From positions 1 to 41,352 of IMG/VR virus record IMGVR_UViG_3300008952_001992: a stretch of 41,352 bases of DNA; one strand, given 5' to 3'. The stretch is from a virus. How positions within the stretch are numbered: position 1 is the first letter of the stretch; every line of letters begins with the position of its first letter. Shown here one piece after another: positions 15,588 to 24,761 of this stretch. The notes under the pieces are model-generated. The model was not told where the DNA came from, did no database searches, and saw nothing but the letters and a program-made list of their open reading frames with translations. The position numbers and the translations under genes were made by a program.

Positions 15588-16585
15588 TGGCGGACTTCAA
15601 CGACCCCAAGGCCGACGTTCCGACCGCACAGGACCCGCTCGAGTACCTTCAGGGCCAAATGGCCCAGGGCGGCGGTGAGGAGAATGCCCCGCTCAACGTC
15701 GCTGAGGCGGCCCAGGAGCGCACGGCACCCGAGGCGAAGCCGGAGCCCCAGGCATCGGAGAAGCCCACACAGAAGCCCGCAGAGAAGCCCGCAGAGGAGC
15801 CGAGCGGGGACCTGGACAAGGCCCGCGCCGCGATTGAGCGGAAATACAAGGCCCTGGCCCCGACCCTGCTGAAAACGATGTCCGACGAGCAGATCCTCGC
15901 CATGAGCGTGCAGATCGCCGCGGACCTGAAAAACTACAACGACCTCGCGAACGAGCGAGATCGGTTGACGACGGCGCAATCGACGGATAGGCACGAGGAA
16001 GAAGAGCCGGAGCAGGGCGGGGACGAAACCGAACCCGCGCGACCCTCCGCGTTCTCTGAGATCCTGGGATCCCTAGATGAAGACCTCTATGAGGGATTGC
16101 CCGAGACCCTTACGGATGCGTTCAGTGCCATGTCCGAGCAGATCCGAGCCGATGTTCGAGCGGAGCTGAAAGGCACCGATGAGAAGATCAACTCGGCTAA
16201 GACGGACCTGGTCGACGCTGATGTGAGGAGGGAGATGGCGGAGCGGTTCCCCAATCTCCGGGACCCAGAAGTCGCGACGGCGCTTCAGGAGACGATGCGT
16301 ATGCTCGAGCCTGGCATGACCTATCCGGAGTCGATGGACCTCCGGGACCGTCGTGCAAAACTGGTGGAGCACGCCCTCGTCATCGTGAATCCGGATTCGA
16401 TCATGGAGTCCCAAGGCAAAACCTCCCAGAAAGCCCGGGGTGGCCCGAGGCCCCCCAAAACACGCGGCAAGGCCGCGCCGGTCCCCAAGGACCCGGTTGC
16501 TGCACGCACGAAATACTTGCAGCTCCGCGGGCAGGGGTACAGCGTGGAGCGCGCCAAGGCGGATTCTGGGCTTCTAGCAGAGTAA
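15587..16585 (+). CDS. capsid scaffolding protein (probable)
   Basis: A 332-aa highly charged protein immediately before the major capsid gene. The N-terminal 80 residues are Pro/Glu/Ala-rich with a short repeat (PEPQASEKPTQKPAEKPAEE), the middle is helical and acidic (DIEEEEPEQ-type runs and ETLTDAFSAMSEQIRADVRA), and the C-terminus is basic (KTSQKARGGPRPPKTRGKAA). An elongated helical protein with a basic C-terminal capsid-binding tail is the standard scaffold design: it directs procapsid assembly and then leaves. No protease is seen nearby, so it is probably released intact. It overlaps the upstream gene as TGATG. The role is inferred from position and composition. Confidence 0.75.
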   Translation: MADFNDPKADVPTAQDPLEYLQGQMAQGGGEENAPLNVAEAAQERTAPEAKPEPQASEKPTQKPAEKPAEEPSGDLDKARAAIERKYKALAPTLLKTMSDEQILAMSVQIAADLKNYNDLANERDRLTTAQSTDRHEEEEPEQGGDETEPARPSAFSEILGSLDEDLYEGLPETLTDAFSAMSEQIRADVRAELKGTDEKINSAKTDLVDADVRREMAERFPNLRDPEVATALQETMRMLEPGMTYPESMDLRDRRAKLVEHALVIVNPDSIMESQGKTSQKARGGPRPPKTRGKAAPVPKDPVAARTKYLQLRGQGYSVERAKADSGLLAE

Positions 16586-16603
16586 ATCTCTGCGTAGCCT
16601 CCC

Positions 16604-16610
16604 AAGGAGG
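16604..16610 (+). promoter_or_regulatory. strong Shine-Dalgarno of the major capsid gene
   Basis: AAGGAGG lies five bases before the ATG at 16616. It is a near-perfect match to the anti-Shine-Dalgarno and contrasts with most genes here, which rely on overlapping stops and starts. It fits the need for very high capsid protein output. Confidence 0.8.
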
Positions 16611-16615
16611 CCCCA

Positions 16616-17800
16616 ATGTCACTAGCTCCGTTTGTGGACTTGATGCAGAACACCACTTCGGTGGGTCTGAACAGTCCTCAGAAGCTCCGCAACCACCTGA
16701 ACAGGCACGGTTACGGGCTGCCCTATCTGCTCAAGGGAGCGGAGGGCTTCAAGTCGCTGCAAGGCGGCAAAGACATCCGGTTCGACAACCTGATGACCGA
16801 AGTCTCGACCTACCGGACTTTCCGGCCTGGCGAGAAACAGACCTGGTCCAACCCCCAGGTGACCAACTACGGCACCGTTCCGTGGCGCTTCTCGATGGAC
16901 GAGCAGAACCTGAACCTGGTTCAGATCCTGCTGCAATCGAACGAGATGAGCTCGGACCGTCGGGCGCTGTACTTCGTCGAGGAACAGGCCAAGATCGAGA
17001 TGCGTTCGACGATCTCGATGGCGCACGGGCTCGAGGACGAGCTGTGGGCGCTGCCGGTCGAGTCCGAGATGGAGGCCGAGGCGGGGCAGACCCCGAACTC
17101 GCTGCCGCTGTTCTGTAACGAGATGGGCGACGGACTGTTCACCTCGTACCGCACCGGCAACAAGGAGGTCCTCGGCATCGACACCGACGACTACCCGGTC
17201 TGGGACAACCAGCGAACCGACTACAAGAGCGTCGGGGCCCTCTCGGGCACCGATCCGCACCTGTTCACCGCGTTCGACGACATCCTCCAGGACTTGAAGT
17301 TCCAGCAGATCCCCGGCCCCGATGGAGCGATGTACTCCGACGGCGCCTACGGGATGAAGGCGTGCTTCACCCAGAAGGCTGGCGTGACGAACTTCATGCA
17401 ATCCTTGAGGATCAACCAGGACTACTTCCGGGTCGGCGCGCAGGATCCGGCGTACCCCAACCCGGTCTTTGCGGGGATCCCGATGATCCGCGTCGAGGCC
17501 CTCGAGACTGCTGAGATCTATCCGACCGCTGCCGCTGCCGCGGACAGCGCCGAGACGACCTACAGCACCTACGACGACACCAGTAACACGACCCTGACCA
17601 ACGCGGGGCCGCGCTACAAGTTCGTTGACTTCACTTGCACGCAGAAGGCGGTCCACGAGGCCCGCTACTTCTTCAAGGACAAGATGAAGGAGCCCTCGAA
17701 CCAGGTGGATGTCCGGATCCAGCCGATCCTCATCTACCACAACAACATCTGCCAGGAGCGTCGCCGGCTGGGCGAGGTCTACCCGAGCGCCAACATCTAG
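16616..17800 (+). CDS. major capsid protein
   Basis: A 394-aa protein with the best ribosome site in the window, placed between scaffold and decoration genes, as expected for the major head protein. Patterns such as GGKDIRFDNLMTEVSTYRTF, SSDRRALYFVEEQAKIEMRS, an extended loop rich in Asp and Tyr, and VFAGIPMIRVEALETAEIYP are compatible with an HK97-type capsid fold (E-loop, spine helix, P-domain strands). There is no cleavable N-terminal delta domain; scaffolding is supplied by the separate upstream gene. Hundreds of copies form the icosahedral shell. No motif is diagnostic on its own, so the call rests on gene order, length and expression signals. Confidence 0.85.
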   Translation: MSLAPFVDLMQNTTSVGLNSPQKLRNHLNRHGYGLPYLLKGAEGFKSLQGGKDIRFDNLMTEVSTYRTFRPGEKQTWSNPQVTNYGTVPWRFSMDEQNLNLVQILLQSNEMSSDRRALYFVEEQAKIEMRSTISMAHGLEDELWALPVESEMEAEAGQTPNSLPLFCNEMGDGLFTSYRTGNKEVLGIDTDDYPVWDNQRTDYKSVGALSGTDPHLFTAFDDILQDLKFQQIPGPDGAMYSDGAYGMKACFTQKAGVTNFMQSLRINQDYFRVGAQDPAYPNPVFAGIPMIRVEALETAEIYPTAAAAADSAETTYSTYDDTSNTTLTNAGPRYKFVDFTCTQKAVHEARYFFKDKMKEPSNQVDVRIQPILIYHNNICQERRRLGEVYPSANI

Positions 17801-17812
17801 GAGGCCTGAACC

Positions 17813-18370
17813 ATGTCGAAACTGCTTTTCAACGAGGTTGGGCTTTCTCCCCCGACCCTCAACGCCGCCGCCCCCGGTGGCAACACCATCCTCTACCTCA
17901 AAGACAGCACGAGCTCGTCTCACGTCGCCGGCGAGGTGGTCCTGGTGTCGCAGGACGCTGGTGCCAGTGATGACGAGTTCGTCGAGTTCACCGAGTTCGA
18001 GGATTGCCCCGGCGGGGCCGCCACGGCTGCGGGAGCTACGAGCGCGGCTCGGATCTACGGCGTCTGCATGGAGGACATCCCTGCCGATGGGTCGGGGCAC
18101 ATCCTCCTCCGTGGGTCGATCATGGCGCGCTGCGAAGACGCCAGCACGAACATCAACAACACCACGTCCTCGGCTCTGATCGCGCAGTCCGGCATCGGCA
18201 CGATTCCGGGCAACCTGGTGTCCGCTGCGGACGCTGGGGCGGGTGTGTATGTCAAGGTGATCGCCCTGTATCGCGGCGCGACCGCGATCTCCACGGGATC
18301 CGGTACAGTCGTTTCTCGACCCGTCTTGTTCGACGGGATCGAGGGCTTCTGGGCTGGCGAGATGCCTTAG
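17813..18370 (+). CDS. head decoration/stabilisation protein (probable)
   Basis: A 185-aa protein that starts 12 bases after the capsid stop, with AGGAGG upstream, so it is probably made at high level too. It is rich in Ala, Gly, Ser and Thr with beta-strand segments (NTILYLKDSTSSSHVAGEVV, GAGVYVKVIALYRGATAIST), as in small proteins that clamp capsid surfaces. No enzyme motif is present. A hairpin terminator follows at 18378-18404, closing the capsid pair. The decoration role is inferred from position, composition and expression signals; a head-fibre protein is the alternative. Confidence 0.65.
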   Translation: MSKLLFNEVGLSPPTLNAAAPGGNTILYLKDSTSSSHVAGEVVLVSQDAGASDDEFVEFTEFEDCPGGAATAAGATSAARIYGVCMEDIPADGSGHILLRGSIMARCEDASTNINNTTSSALIAQSGIGTIPGNLVSAADAGAGVYVKVIALYRGATAISTGSGTVVSRPVLFDGIEGFWAGEMP

Positions 18371-18377
18371 ACCTTTA

Positions 18378-18404
18378 GGCCCCCGCTCTCTGTGGGCGGG
18401 GGCC
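18378..18404 (+). terminator. hairpin after the capsid genes
   Basis: A perfect 9-bp stem (GGCCCCCGC at 18378-18386 and GCGGGGGCC at 18396-18404) with a 9-nt loop sits just after the decoration gene. It is followed by C-rich sequence rather than T-run, so it may attenuate rather than fully stop transcription, which would lower tail gene expression relative to capsid. Confidence 0.55.
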
Positions 18405-18420
18405 GACCCCCCCTCATCGC

Positions 18421-19158
18421 ATGGCACTCACGTTTACAGACCTCATCTCGGAGTGGAACCGGGCTTCCGGTGCCGCCGAGTCCTCTGCTGGCGTGTCCGT
18501 CGTCGAGGGGATCAACCAGGCGCTCGACTACGTCAGTTCCATGCACGAGTGGCGCGGCCTGGTCCGCAGCGCCGTTGACCTCGCGACCGTAGCCAACCAG
18601 AGCTATATCGACCTCCCGGTCGATTGCGCCAAGATCATCACGATCCAGTATTCGGACGGCAACTGGCGTGCGATCCGCTTCGTGACCCAGGAGCAGCTCG
18701 CGGTCTGGAAGACCACCAACCAGCCCGCCCCGGGGTATTCGGGGACCTACATCGGCGCGACGTCCTGGGCCGAGGGAGCCACAGGCGCGACTCCGCGGCT
18801 CGATGTGTATCCCGACATCAGCGAGACGAACTCGGACACCTTCCGCATCACCTACCGCTCTCGCCTGCTCCTCACGGCTGTCGGCTCCGCTGCGGATACG
18901 ACCGTGCTGCAACTCCCCCCGTACATGAATTGGCTCGTCCGGGCCGTTGTCCGCATCTTCGCTAAGGGCGTCGAGGAGGAGGACGACGGGACAGTCTGGG
19001 CGCGCATAGAGGAGCTCGAGCGGTCCGCCGCATTGTTCCGGACGAAGACCGCAGATGGCTCCATGCAGCCCTCTATCGGGCGCATGAAAGGCGGTGCGGC
19101 GCAATTCGGCTCGTTGCGGATCGCGGACACCGATGAGGAACTCGCTGATCCGGCATGA
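18421..19158 (+). CDS. tail tubular protein A / head-tail adaptor
   Basis: A 245-aa protein directly after the capsid block and before the nozzle-like gene, matching the place of T7 gp11-type adaptors. The N-terminus (LTFTDLISEWNRASG, ALDYVSSMHEWRGLV) forms the usual helical bundle, followed by strands (YIDLPVDCAKIITIQYSDGN, DTFRITYRSRLLL) and a C-terminal helix with EEEDDGTVWARIEELERSA. A ring of such adaptors joins the portal to the nozzle in short-tailed phages. It overlaps the next gene by four bases (ATGA). The family call is based on pattern and order. Confidence 0.75.
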   Translation: MALTFTDLISEWNRASGAAESSAGVSVVEGINQALDYVSSMHEWRGLVRSAVDLATVANQSYIDLPVDCAKIITIQYSDGNWRAIRFVTQEQLAVWKTTNQPAPGYSGTYIGATSWAEGATGATPRLDVYPDISETNSDTFRITYRSRLLLTAVGSAADTTVLQLPPYMNWLVRAVVRIFAKGVEEEDDGTVWARIEELERSAALFRTKTADGSMQPSIGRMKGGAAQFGSLRIADTDEELADPA

Positions 19159-22100
19159 AGAAGCCCATCGAGATCCGATGGCCGCGGAGTGGAGTCAGCG
19201 ACGACCAGGCGCACGGCAAGCAACTGCCGGAGACGACCCCTCACGCGAAGAACGTCCGGACTTTGGACCCGAAAAGCGGGCGCTCCCAGGGAGCTCAGAG
19301 ACCGGGCTGGGCGAACTTCACCTCGAAGCCCCTCCACCCCGGGGAGTCTGTTGATGCGCTGGCATCGGTCTCGGTAGACCTACCGAAGATCGAGTATCGG
19401 GGACCGACCGAGTCGGAGATCAGGGAACAGTGGGGGCACACCGTGCCCGGACTGCGGGATGCGCTGGCGCTCACCGTTGACAGGGACGGGAACCTCTACG
19501 TCCTCGATGCCGTGGGCTCCTTCGAGAAGATGGGCCCGGACGGGAAGGTGGGATCGGTACAGACCTTCTTTGTGCCGCAGGGCGAGGCCGTTGTCCCGAG
19601 GATCCAGGTGGATTACGACGGCGCCGTCTACGTCGCAACGTCTCATCCTCTTGGGATTTCAGGCCGCGTGCTTCGATTCGAACGCCTTGAGGACGGGGAC
19701 GACAACGAGGAGGTTGCGTATTCGGAGGCTTGGAATTACGCCGGCTTGTTTGGCGTCCGCGACTTCCGTGTCTATGCCGGCGCGCTCGCCCTGGCGCGGT
19801 TCTATAGCGCCAAGGGGGACGGCGCTCCTTCGGAAGTCGCTCTTCTTGGGGCCTTGTATTCTCCTGAGCCGCAGGAGCTTTATGTCACCCAGGCTCCATC
19901 GCCGCTATCGACAATCGCCATCAACGATAACGGTGAAGTCATCGGGGCCGCACCGGAAAACCCCGATCGAGGAGCTGGCCTTTCTGGTGAGGGGTGGGTA
20001 GATCCTATCGAGAGTTGGAGCCCGCACGAGCTGGAGGATGTGAACGGATTTGGAGCATCTAATCGGCTCCATGCCTGGTGGGATGCACAGACCCTTGCAA
20101 ATTCTCTGGTCGATTCGGCGCCCGTGAAGAGCGTCCCCGACCGGCGATGGCTTCATACGTCGCTTGATTTCGACACAACCGCCCTGATTAGCGAGAATGA
20201 AGGGGCGCTGAGTGGGGGCGGATCAGTCGAATACATCCCGGTCAACGATCTCAAGCCGCGCCCGCTGCGAAGGTACGCTCCGGTGTTTATGGACGGGTTT
20301 GGCGGCACCAACGTACTTGAAGATGAGATCCCTTTTCCGATTCTTAGGCAAGGCACCGCAGGGACGCTCCCTGGAATTCACTTCGAGGACTCCGGCCTAC
20401 TTGCCGCGAACGCCAAGGATCCGCTTTTGCGCCCTCTTAGCGAAGGCAAGAAGACGGACACAGATGCGCCCCTAGATGGATCCCCCAACGAAGACGGGGT
20501 GATGGATAAGCAGGCTTGTCTGTGGCCGACCCATGACCGCGCCGTCTTTTCGATATTCCTACTGATTAGGTATGTGCCAAGCTCCACCGGAGAGGTGATC
20601 TTCTATCACAGAACAGACAATGGCTACACCTTCTGCCTAGTGAAGGGCGTTGATTCGGGGGACATCTACACCGCGCCTACACCCTTGTCTCCTACACCTG
20701 TTACCCAAGACCGGCTCACACTCTATGTAGGGCATCCAACCGAACCGGGCGCTCGTGCAGCAAATAAGAGCGGGACCGGTACAGCGTATGAAGTGGCCTC
20801 TTGCGACCTGACTGATGCGGACTTTGATAATCCGCAGAGGGTTGCGCTAGTTTGCATTCAGAACGCTGGGAAGTACGCGCTCTCGCCTGCTGACGGGCCA
20901 TCTCAGACCGTTGGCCGATCTCTCTTCCGTGTGAATGGGCGAACCGTGGACCGCTTCACGATGACCCACGGGGAGTCGGGACCGGCCGCGGAGACTGGAT
21001 TCGGAGTCGGGGAGCCGGCTTCCAACATTTTTTCCCATTCTGGGTCATGGATCGGTGGGAACCCGGTTTACGAGTCGTGGACGGGCGATCTCTTAGAGGT
21101 CATCACCGTTCTAGGCGACACGAGTACCTCGACTTTGCCAAACGAGGACCCCGTCACTTGGCCGGGTTTTCCAGCCGAGCCGGAAGACCCGGGGGTTGCG
21201 GGACAATACACCGATATGTCCGGACAGAACTACTCCAGTGATCCCGCGGCTTACACCTCTGCTGCGAGCGAGATTGAGCGCATGGAGGGCTACCTCGCGT
21301 ATCGCTGGGGCTGTCCGAATATCTTGAAGGGCGGGTCGGCCCCCAGCGTGGCCGCGGGCTTCCAGGACATGCACCCCTTCGGTTACGACTCGGGGGGCCT
21401 CCCCCAGCCGCCTGTCGGCTCGCCTGCTGCGGGTGGGTCGGTAATCAACGAAACTGGGCTTGCTCTCTTCTCACCGAGGGAGCTCCTTTTCAAGCTCGGG
21501 ACGAGCGGAACCGTTCAGTGGGCATTGGACGGCGGCGGGCACGGACTCGGAGTGGCGGCAGGCTCGGATGGATCTGTTATCGCGGTTGGTCGCCATGAAA
21601 GCGGGGACACGACTATCGCCAAAAAGGTGAAGGATCTGGGGCCTACGGTTCGCACGACTGGAGAAGACACCTGGGAGCTCAAGGATCCAGATAACCTTGA
21701 GCAGAGGGCAGTCCCCGGAATGGTTGTCGACGCAGCCGGACGCCTCTACTGGCCGCACGAGGATGCCCCTTATTCCGTTCTGGTGACGTTCGACTCGCCC
21801 CCCACAGATTCAGAGGTGTTCTTCACTGTCGCCACCGATGGGACGACGGTGCATAGCTACATCTTTCAAACTACGTTGTCCGCCGTCGCGAACTCTACGT
21901 CGGTGCTGGTAGGGGCAGACAAAGCTGAGTCGCTGGCGAACCTAGTGGCGGCAATCAACAAAACGGGCGACTCGAGCGTTCAATACTTGATAGACCCGCA
22001 GCGGGATGAGGCGAATCCTTACTTCAAGGCATCGCAGGAATCAGACGGGACGAGCTCCGAGCTGCGAGTTACCCGCAAGGGCCCCCCTGGCAAGACAAGA

Positions 22101-23786
22101 TTCTCGATTCCGAACACCACGAGCTACACATTCTCCGAATTTCCAGATGGGACCCTTTTCGTGCCGCCCGCGAACACGCAAGCGATTATCCCTGCCCGTC
22201 CGGGGCCCCGTCTAGAATCTCGTTCTGGTGAGGACGGGTCTTTGATCTGGTCGAAGGAGTACGGGGACCTGTCTGGACAATCAAGGCCCCTCGCTGTTGC
22301 TCTTGACCCAGATGTTCCGCTGTATCCCGACAACGACCCGCTCGAGGGTGTCCCTGAGTTTGTCTATGTCGGACAGCGAAACAACGTGGACTCAGACGGA
22401 ACAACGAGCGAAACGCCCACGGGCGATAATGTCCAAAAGATCCGCCAGGTCGAGCGGGTTCAGGTGATCGGAGCTGACCGTTCCCCGCGGCGCACCGTCC
22501 ACACCGCGACTTGTGGGGGCGACTTCTTCGTCGTGGAGAAAGGCAAGGCCCCCAAGCTGGTCAACAACGGGCACGATGCGTTCAACGCGGCCTCGCCGTT
22601 CGCGAAGCTCTGGACCTACCGCCAAAAGGTCTACGGCCTCGACGGGCAGAGCTACATCCGGTTTGACCCGAAGAAGCTCCTTCTGGAGGAGTGGGTCGCG
22701 GAGGGTGCTGGCAAGATCCCCTACGGGGCAAAACTGGCTTGCGTGTTCGCGGGCTGCATCGTCCTCGGGCGCACCGCGGACGACCCGCACAACTTCCACC
22801 TCAGCGAGCGCGGGAACCCGGATGGCTGGGATACGGACCCCTCGGTGATTACGCCCCTGTCGGCGTTCAGCGGGAACAGCACGGGCAACCTGAATTTCCG
22901 CAAGAACGATCTCGTCAACTGCCTGATCCCTGCTCGCGATGATCTGCTCATCATCGGCGGCGATCAGTCGATCACCCGACTCAGTGGGCACCCCGGTACA
23001 GGTGGACAGCTCGACAATATCAGTACCAGCGAGGGGCTCGCCTTCGGGGATGCCTACTGCGTCGGCCCCGGGGGGACCGTCTTCGCGAAGACAATCAACG
23101 GAGGAGTCCTGCGGCTCGCCCCCAATGGCGCGATGGATCGGATCTCACTCCGCTCGATTGAGCGCCGGCTACAGGATGTTGACTTGACGGAGTACGACAT
23201 CCGGATGGCCTGGAACTTCCGCCGCGAGGGGCTCCACGTTGTTCAGGTGCCGAAAGGCATCGGTAAGCGCATCGTGGAACACTGGTTCTGGGACGCCAAG
23301 GAGGGCGGCTGGTGGCCCGATGAGATGTCCGTGACGATGATTCAGCCGACATCCCTGGGGGTGTTCGATGGCGATCACCCTGACGACCGCACGGTTGTAA
23401 TGGGCTGCGAAGATGGCTTTATCCGGTACGAGTCGGAAGACGCCAAGAACGACGGCGGACATCGGATTGAGAGCGAGATTGTCTTCGGCCCCTTGGTCCC
23501 TGATGGGGCTGGGCGGGCGCGGTTCTCGCATGTGGAGCCGACGCTTTCCTCGTTTGGCGATTCTGCCGAGGTCCAGGTGTTCACCGACGATGTGGCCGAC
23601 ATCATCGCGGGCAAGGACCCGGTCTACAAGGGCACCGCAGGCCCGGGATTCAAGGGCTACAACATGCTCCAGGCGGCTGGGAATCAGGCATGGATCAAGC
23701 TGAGGAACGCGGCGGATGATGAAGCCTGGTCGCTCGAGTCCCTCTTTGTCCGGGCCCGCATGGTCGGAAAACGGAGGCGGTTCTAA
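19155..23786 (+). CDS. nozzle-like tail protein with LamG-like insertion
   Basis: A 1543-aa protein, about twice the length of T7 gp12 (tail tubular protein B). The N-terminus (TPHAKNVRTLDPKSGRSQGA then QRPGW) and the last about 440 residues (from VQVIGADRSP, through FFVVEKGKAPKLV, VYGLDGQSYIRF, FRREGLHVVQV, to VRARMVGKRRRF) look like beta-propeller nozzle sequence. Between them, about residues 290-715 form a concanavalin A/LamG-like unit that ends in the typical SWTGDLLEVITV and IERMEGYLAYRWG. Residues about 875-1000 carry the domain also seen in the 279-aa protein upstream of the sulfatase. The middle has lower GC than the ends. It probably forms the tail tip and binds surface glycans through the insertion. 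Confidence 0.75.
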   Translation: MKKPIEIRWPRSGVSDDQAHGKQLPETTPHAKNVRTLDPKSGRSQGAQRPGWANFTSKPLHPGESVDALASVSVDLPKIEYRGPTESEIREQWGHTVPGLRDALALTVDRDGNLYVLDAVGSFEKMGPDGKVGSVQTFFVPQGEAVVPRIQVDYDGAVYVATSHPLGISGRVLRFERLEDGDDNEEVAYSEAWNYAGLFGVRDFRVYAGALALARFYSAKGDGAPSEVALLGALYSPEPQELYVTQAPSPLSTIAINDNGEVIGAAPENPDRGAGLSGEGWVDPIESWSPHELEDVNGFGASNRLHAWWDAQTLANSLVDSAPVKSVPDRRWLHTSLDFDTTALISENEGALSGGGSVEYIPVNDLKPRPLRRYAPVFMDGFGGTNVLEDEIPFPILRQGTAGTLPGIHFEDSGLLAANAKDPLLRPLSEGKKTDTDAPLDGSPNEDGVMDKQACLWPTHDRAVFSIFLLIRYVPSSTGEVIFYHRTDNGYTFCLVKGVDSGDIYTAPTPLSPTPVTQDRLTLYVGHPTEPGARAANKSGTGTAYEVASCDLTDADFDNPQRVALVCIQNAGKYALSPADGPSQTVGRSLFRVNGRTVDRFTMTHGESGPAAETGFGVGEPASNIFSHSGSWIGGNPVYESWTGDLLEVITVLGDTSTSTLPNEDPVTWPGFPAEPEDPGVAGQYTDMSGQNYSSDPAAYTSAASEIERMEGYLAYRWGCPNILKGGSAPSVAAGFQDMHPFGYDSGGLPQPPVGSPAAGGSVINETGLALFSPRELLFKLGTSGTVQWALDGGGHGLGVAAGSDGSVIAVGRHESGDTTIAKKVKDLGPTVRTTGEDTWELKDPDNLEQRAVPGMVVDAAGRLYWPHEDAPYSVLVTFDSPPTDSEVFFTVATDGTTVHSYIFQTTLSAVANSTSVLVGADKAESLANLVAAINKTGDSSVQYLIDPQRDEANPYFKASQESDGTSSELRVTRKGPPGKTRFSIPNTTSYTFSEFPDGTLFVPPANTQAIIPARPGPRLESRSGEDGSLIWSKEYGDLSGQSRPLAVALDPDVPLYPDNDPLEGVPEFVYVGQRNNVDSDGTTSETPTGDNVQKIRQVERVQVIGADRSPRRTVHTATCGGDFFVVEKGKAPKLVNNGHDAFNAASPFAKLWTYRQKVYGLDGQSYIRFDPKKLLLEEWVAEGAGKIPYGAKLACVFAGCIVLGRTADDPHNFHLSERGNPDGWDTDPSVITPLSAFSGNSTGNLNFRKNDLVNCLIPARDDLLIIGGDQSITRLSGHPGTGGQLDNISTSEGLAFGDAYCVGPGGTVFAKTINGGVLRLAPNGAMDRISLRSIERRLQDVDLTEYDIRMAWNFRREGLHVVQVPKGIGKRIVEHWFWDAKEGGWWPDEMSVTMIQPTSLGVFDGDHPDDRTVVMGCEDGFIRYESEDAKNDGGHRIESEIVFGPLVPDGAGRARFSHVEPTLSSFGDSAEVQVFTDDVADIIAGKDPVYKGTAGPGFKGYNMLQAAGNQAWIKLRNAADDEAWSLESLFVRARMVGKRRRF

Positions 23787-24064
23787 TGGTGAACAGAAAA
23801 CGACCCGCCCCGGTTGGGCAGTCCCGGCTCTCCATGAGTCTGGGCTCGGCGGATCCGCGGCTTGGCCGCAACGCTGAGGCCAACCTGCGGACGGATCAGA
23901 ACCTTGGGAAGTCGATCAGGCTCAACCGCCGCGGGCAGCTCGAGGTCAAGCCGGCGGGGCTGGTGAAAGACCTTGAGCCCGACGCTACGGTAGAAGATGT
24001 GGTCGCAAAACTGAACGAGATCCTCCGGGGCCAGCGGGCCTCCGGGCAGATGAAAGGCGGGTAG
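23786..24064 (+). CDS. 92-aa tail-associated protein (unknown)
   Basis: A 92-aa basic protein overlapping the nozzle stop as TAATG. SIRLNRRGQLEVKPAGLVKD followed by LEPDATVEDVVAKLNEILRG suggests a short strand region and then an amphipathic helix. Small proteins of this kind often follow nozzle or tail tubular genes in podovirus-like genomes and probably join the tail or internal core. No known motif is present. Confidence 0.6.
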   Translation: MVNRKRPAPVGQSRLSMSLGSADPRLGRNAEANLRTDQNLGKSIRLNRRGQLEVKPAGLVKDLEPDATVEDVVAKLNEILRGQRASGQMKGG

Positions 24065-24068
24065 TAGC

Positions 24069-24761
24069 ATGGTATGGGGCGCGGTTATCGGTGCAGGCTT
24101 GTCGATCTACGGCGGGATGCAGCAGAAGAAGGCCAACGAGAAGGCCCACAAGGCCATGCTCGCGCAGATCGCTAAGGCTCAGGGTTACCTCAAAGCGGGG
24201 AAGTCCGCCGCTCTCAGCGCGCAGAAGAAGGGCATCAAGTTCGCGGACGAATCGTTTGAGAAAGCCCTCGGCGTGGCGGGGACTATGGGCGCAGCGTCTC
24301 GGGGGCGTGTCCTCCGGCGTGAGCAGCAGTTCCGCGATGTCGCGGATGCTCGAGCTGCGGACCGGGGGTTCTACGACTCAACCGCGGCCCTGAACGCTCA
24401 GAGGGGGGTGTTCGAGTCAACGAACCTCACCCTCGCGGGGATCGACGAGTCTATCGCTGGGCTGATGTCCCAGATCCACCAGGGCAGGGGGGCGATGGGG
24501 CTCCAGGGCTACTCCGGCCTAGCGCAGATCGAGCAAAACTTCGCCTTCAAGCAGGCGTCTGTGGCGACCCAGCTCGAGCACCAGGCGGCCAATGTCGGCG
24601 CAGGATACGCGGCAGGGGCCCAGGGCCTCGCCAAGCTCCTGATGATGTACGGTGGCGGCGGCGGCGGTGATGACGGTGGCGGCGGTTCGTGGCCTAGCTG
24701 GTGGTCGGACGCGACCGACTATGTAGACACACAGATGTCCGAGAACCCCGAGGTTGTCTGA
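24069..24761 (+). CDS. internal virion protein (probable)
   Basis: A 230-aa Ala/Gly-rich helical protein. It opens with a glycine-rich hydrophobic segment (WGAVIGAGLSIYGGMQQKK), followed by long amphipathic helices with many Ala, Lys and Gln (AHKAMLAQIAKAQGYLKAGK, FAFKQASVATQLEHQAANVG), and has a Gly9-type linker near residues 197-210 encoded by a GGC/GGT repeat. This matches T7 gp14-like core proteins, which are ejected and enter the outer membrane. It ends with a TGATG overlap to the next large helical protein. The assignment is from composition and order. Confidence 0.65.
   Translation: MVWGAVIGAGLSIYGGMQQKKANEKAHKAMLAQIAKAQGYLKAGKSAALSAQKKGIKFADESFEKALGVAGTMGAASRGRVLRREQQFRDVADARAADRGFYDSTAALNAQRGVFESTNLTLAGIDESIAGLMSQIHQGRGAMGLQGYSGLAQIEQNFAFKQASVATQLEHQAANVGAGYAAGAQGLAKLLMMYGGGGGGDDGGGGSWPSWWSDATDYVDTQMSENPEVV

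Noticed and set aside
16622-18427. 601-codon open frame on the minus strand opposite the capsid genes
   Set aside because: It is antisense to the capsid and decoration genes. Its Val/Asp/Leu/Arg-biased content is what high GC3 on the coding strand produces; no motif or ribosome site supports it.
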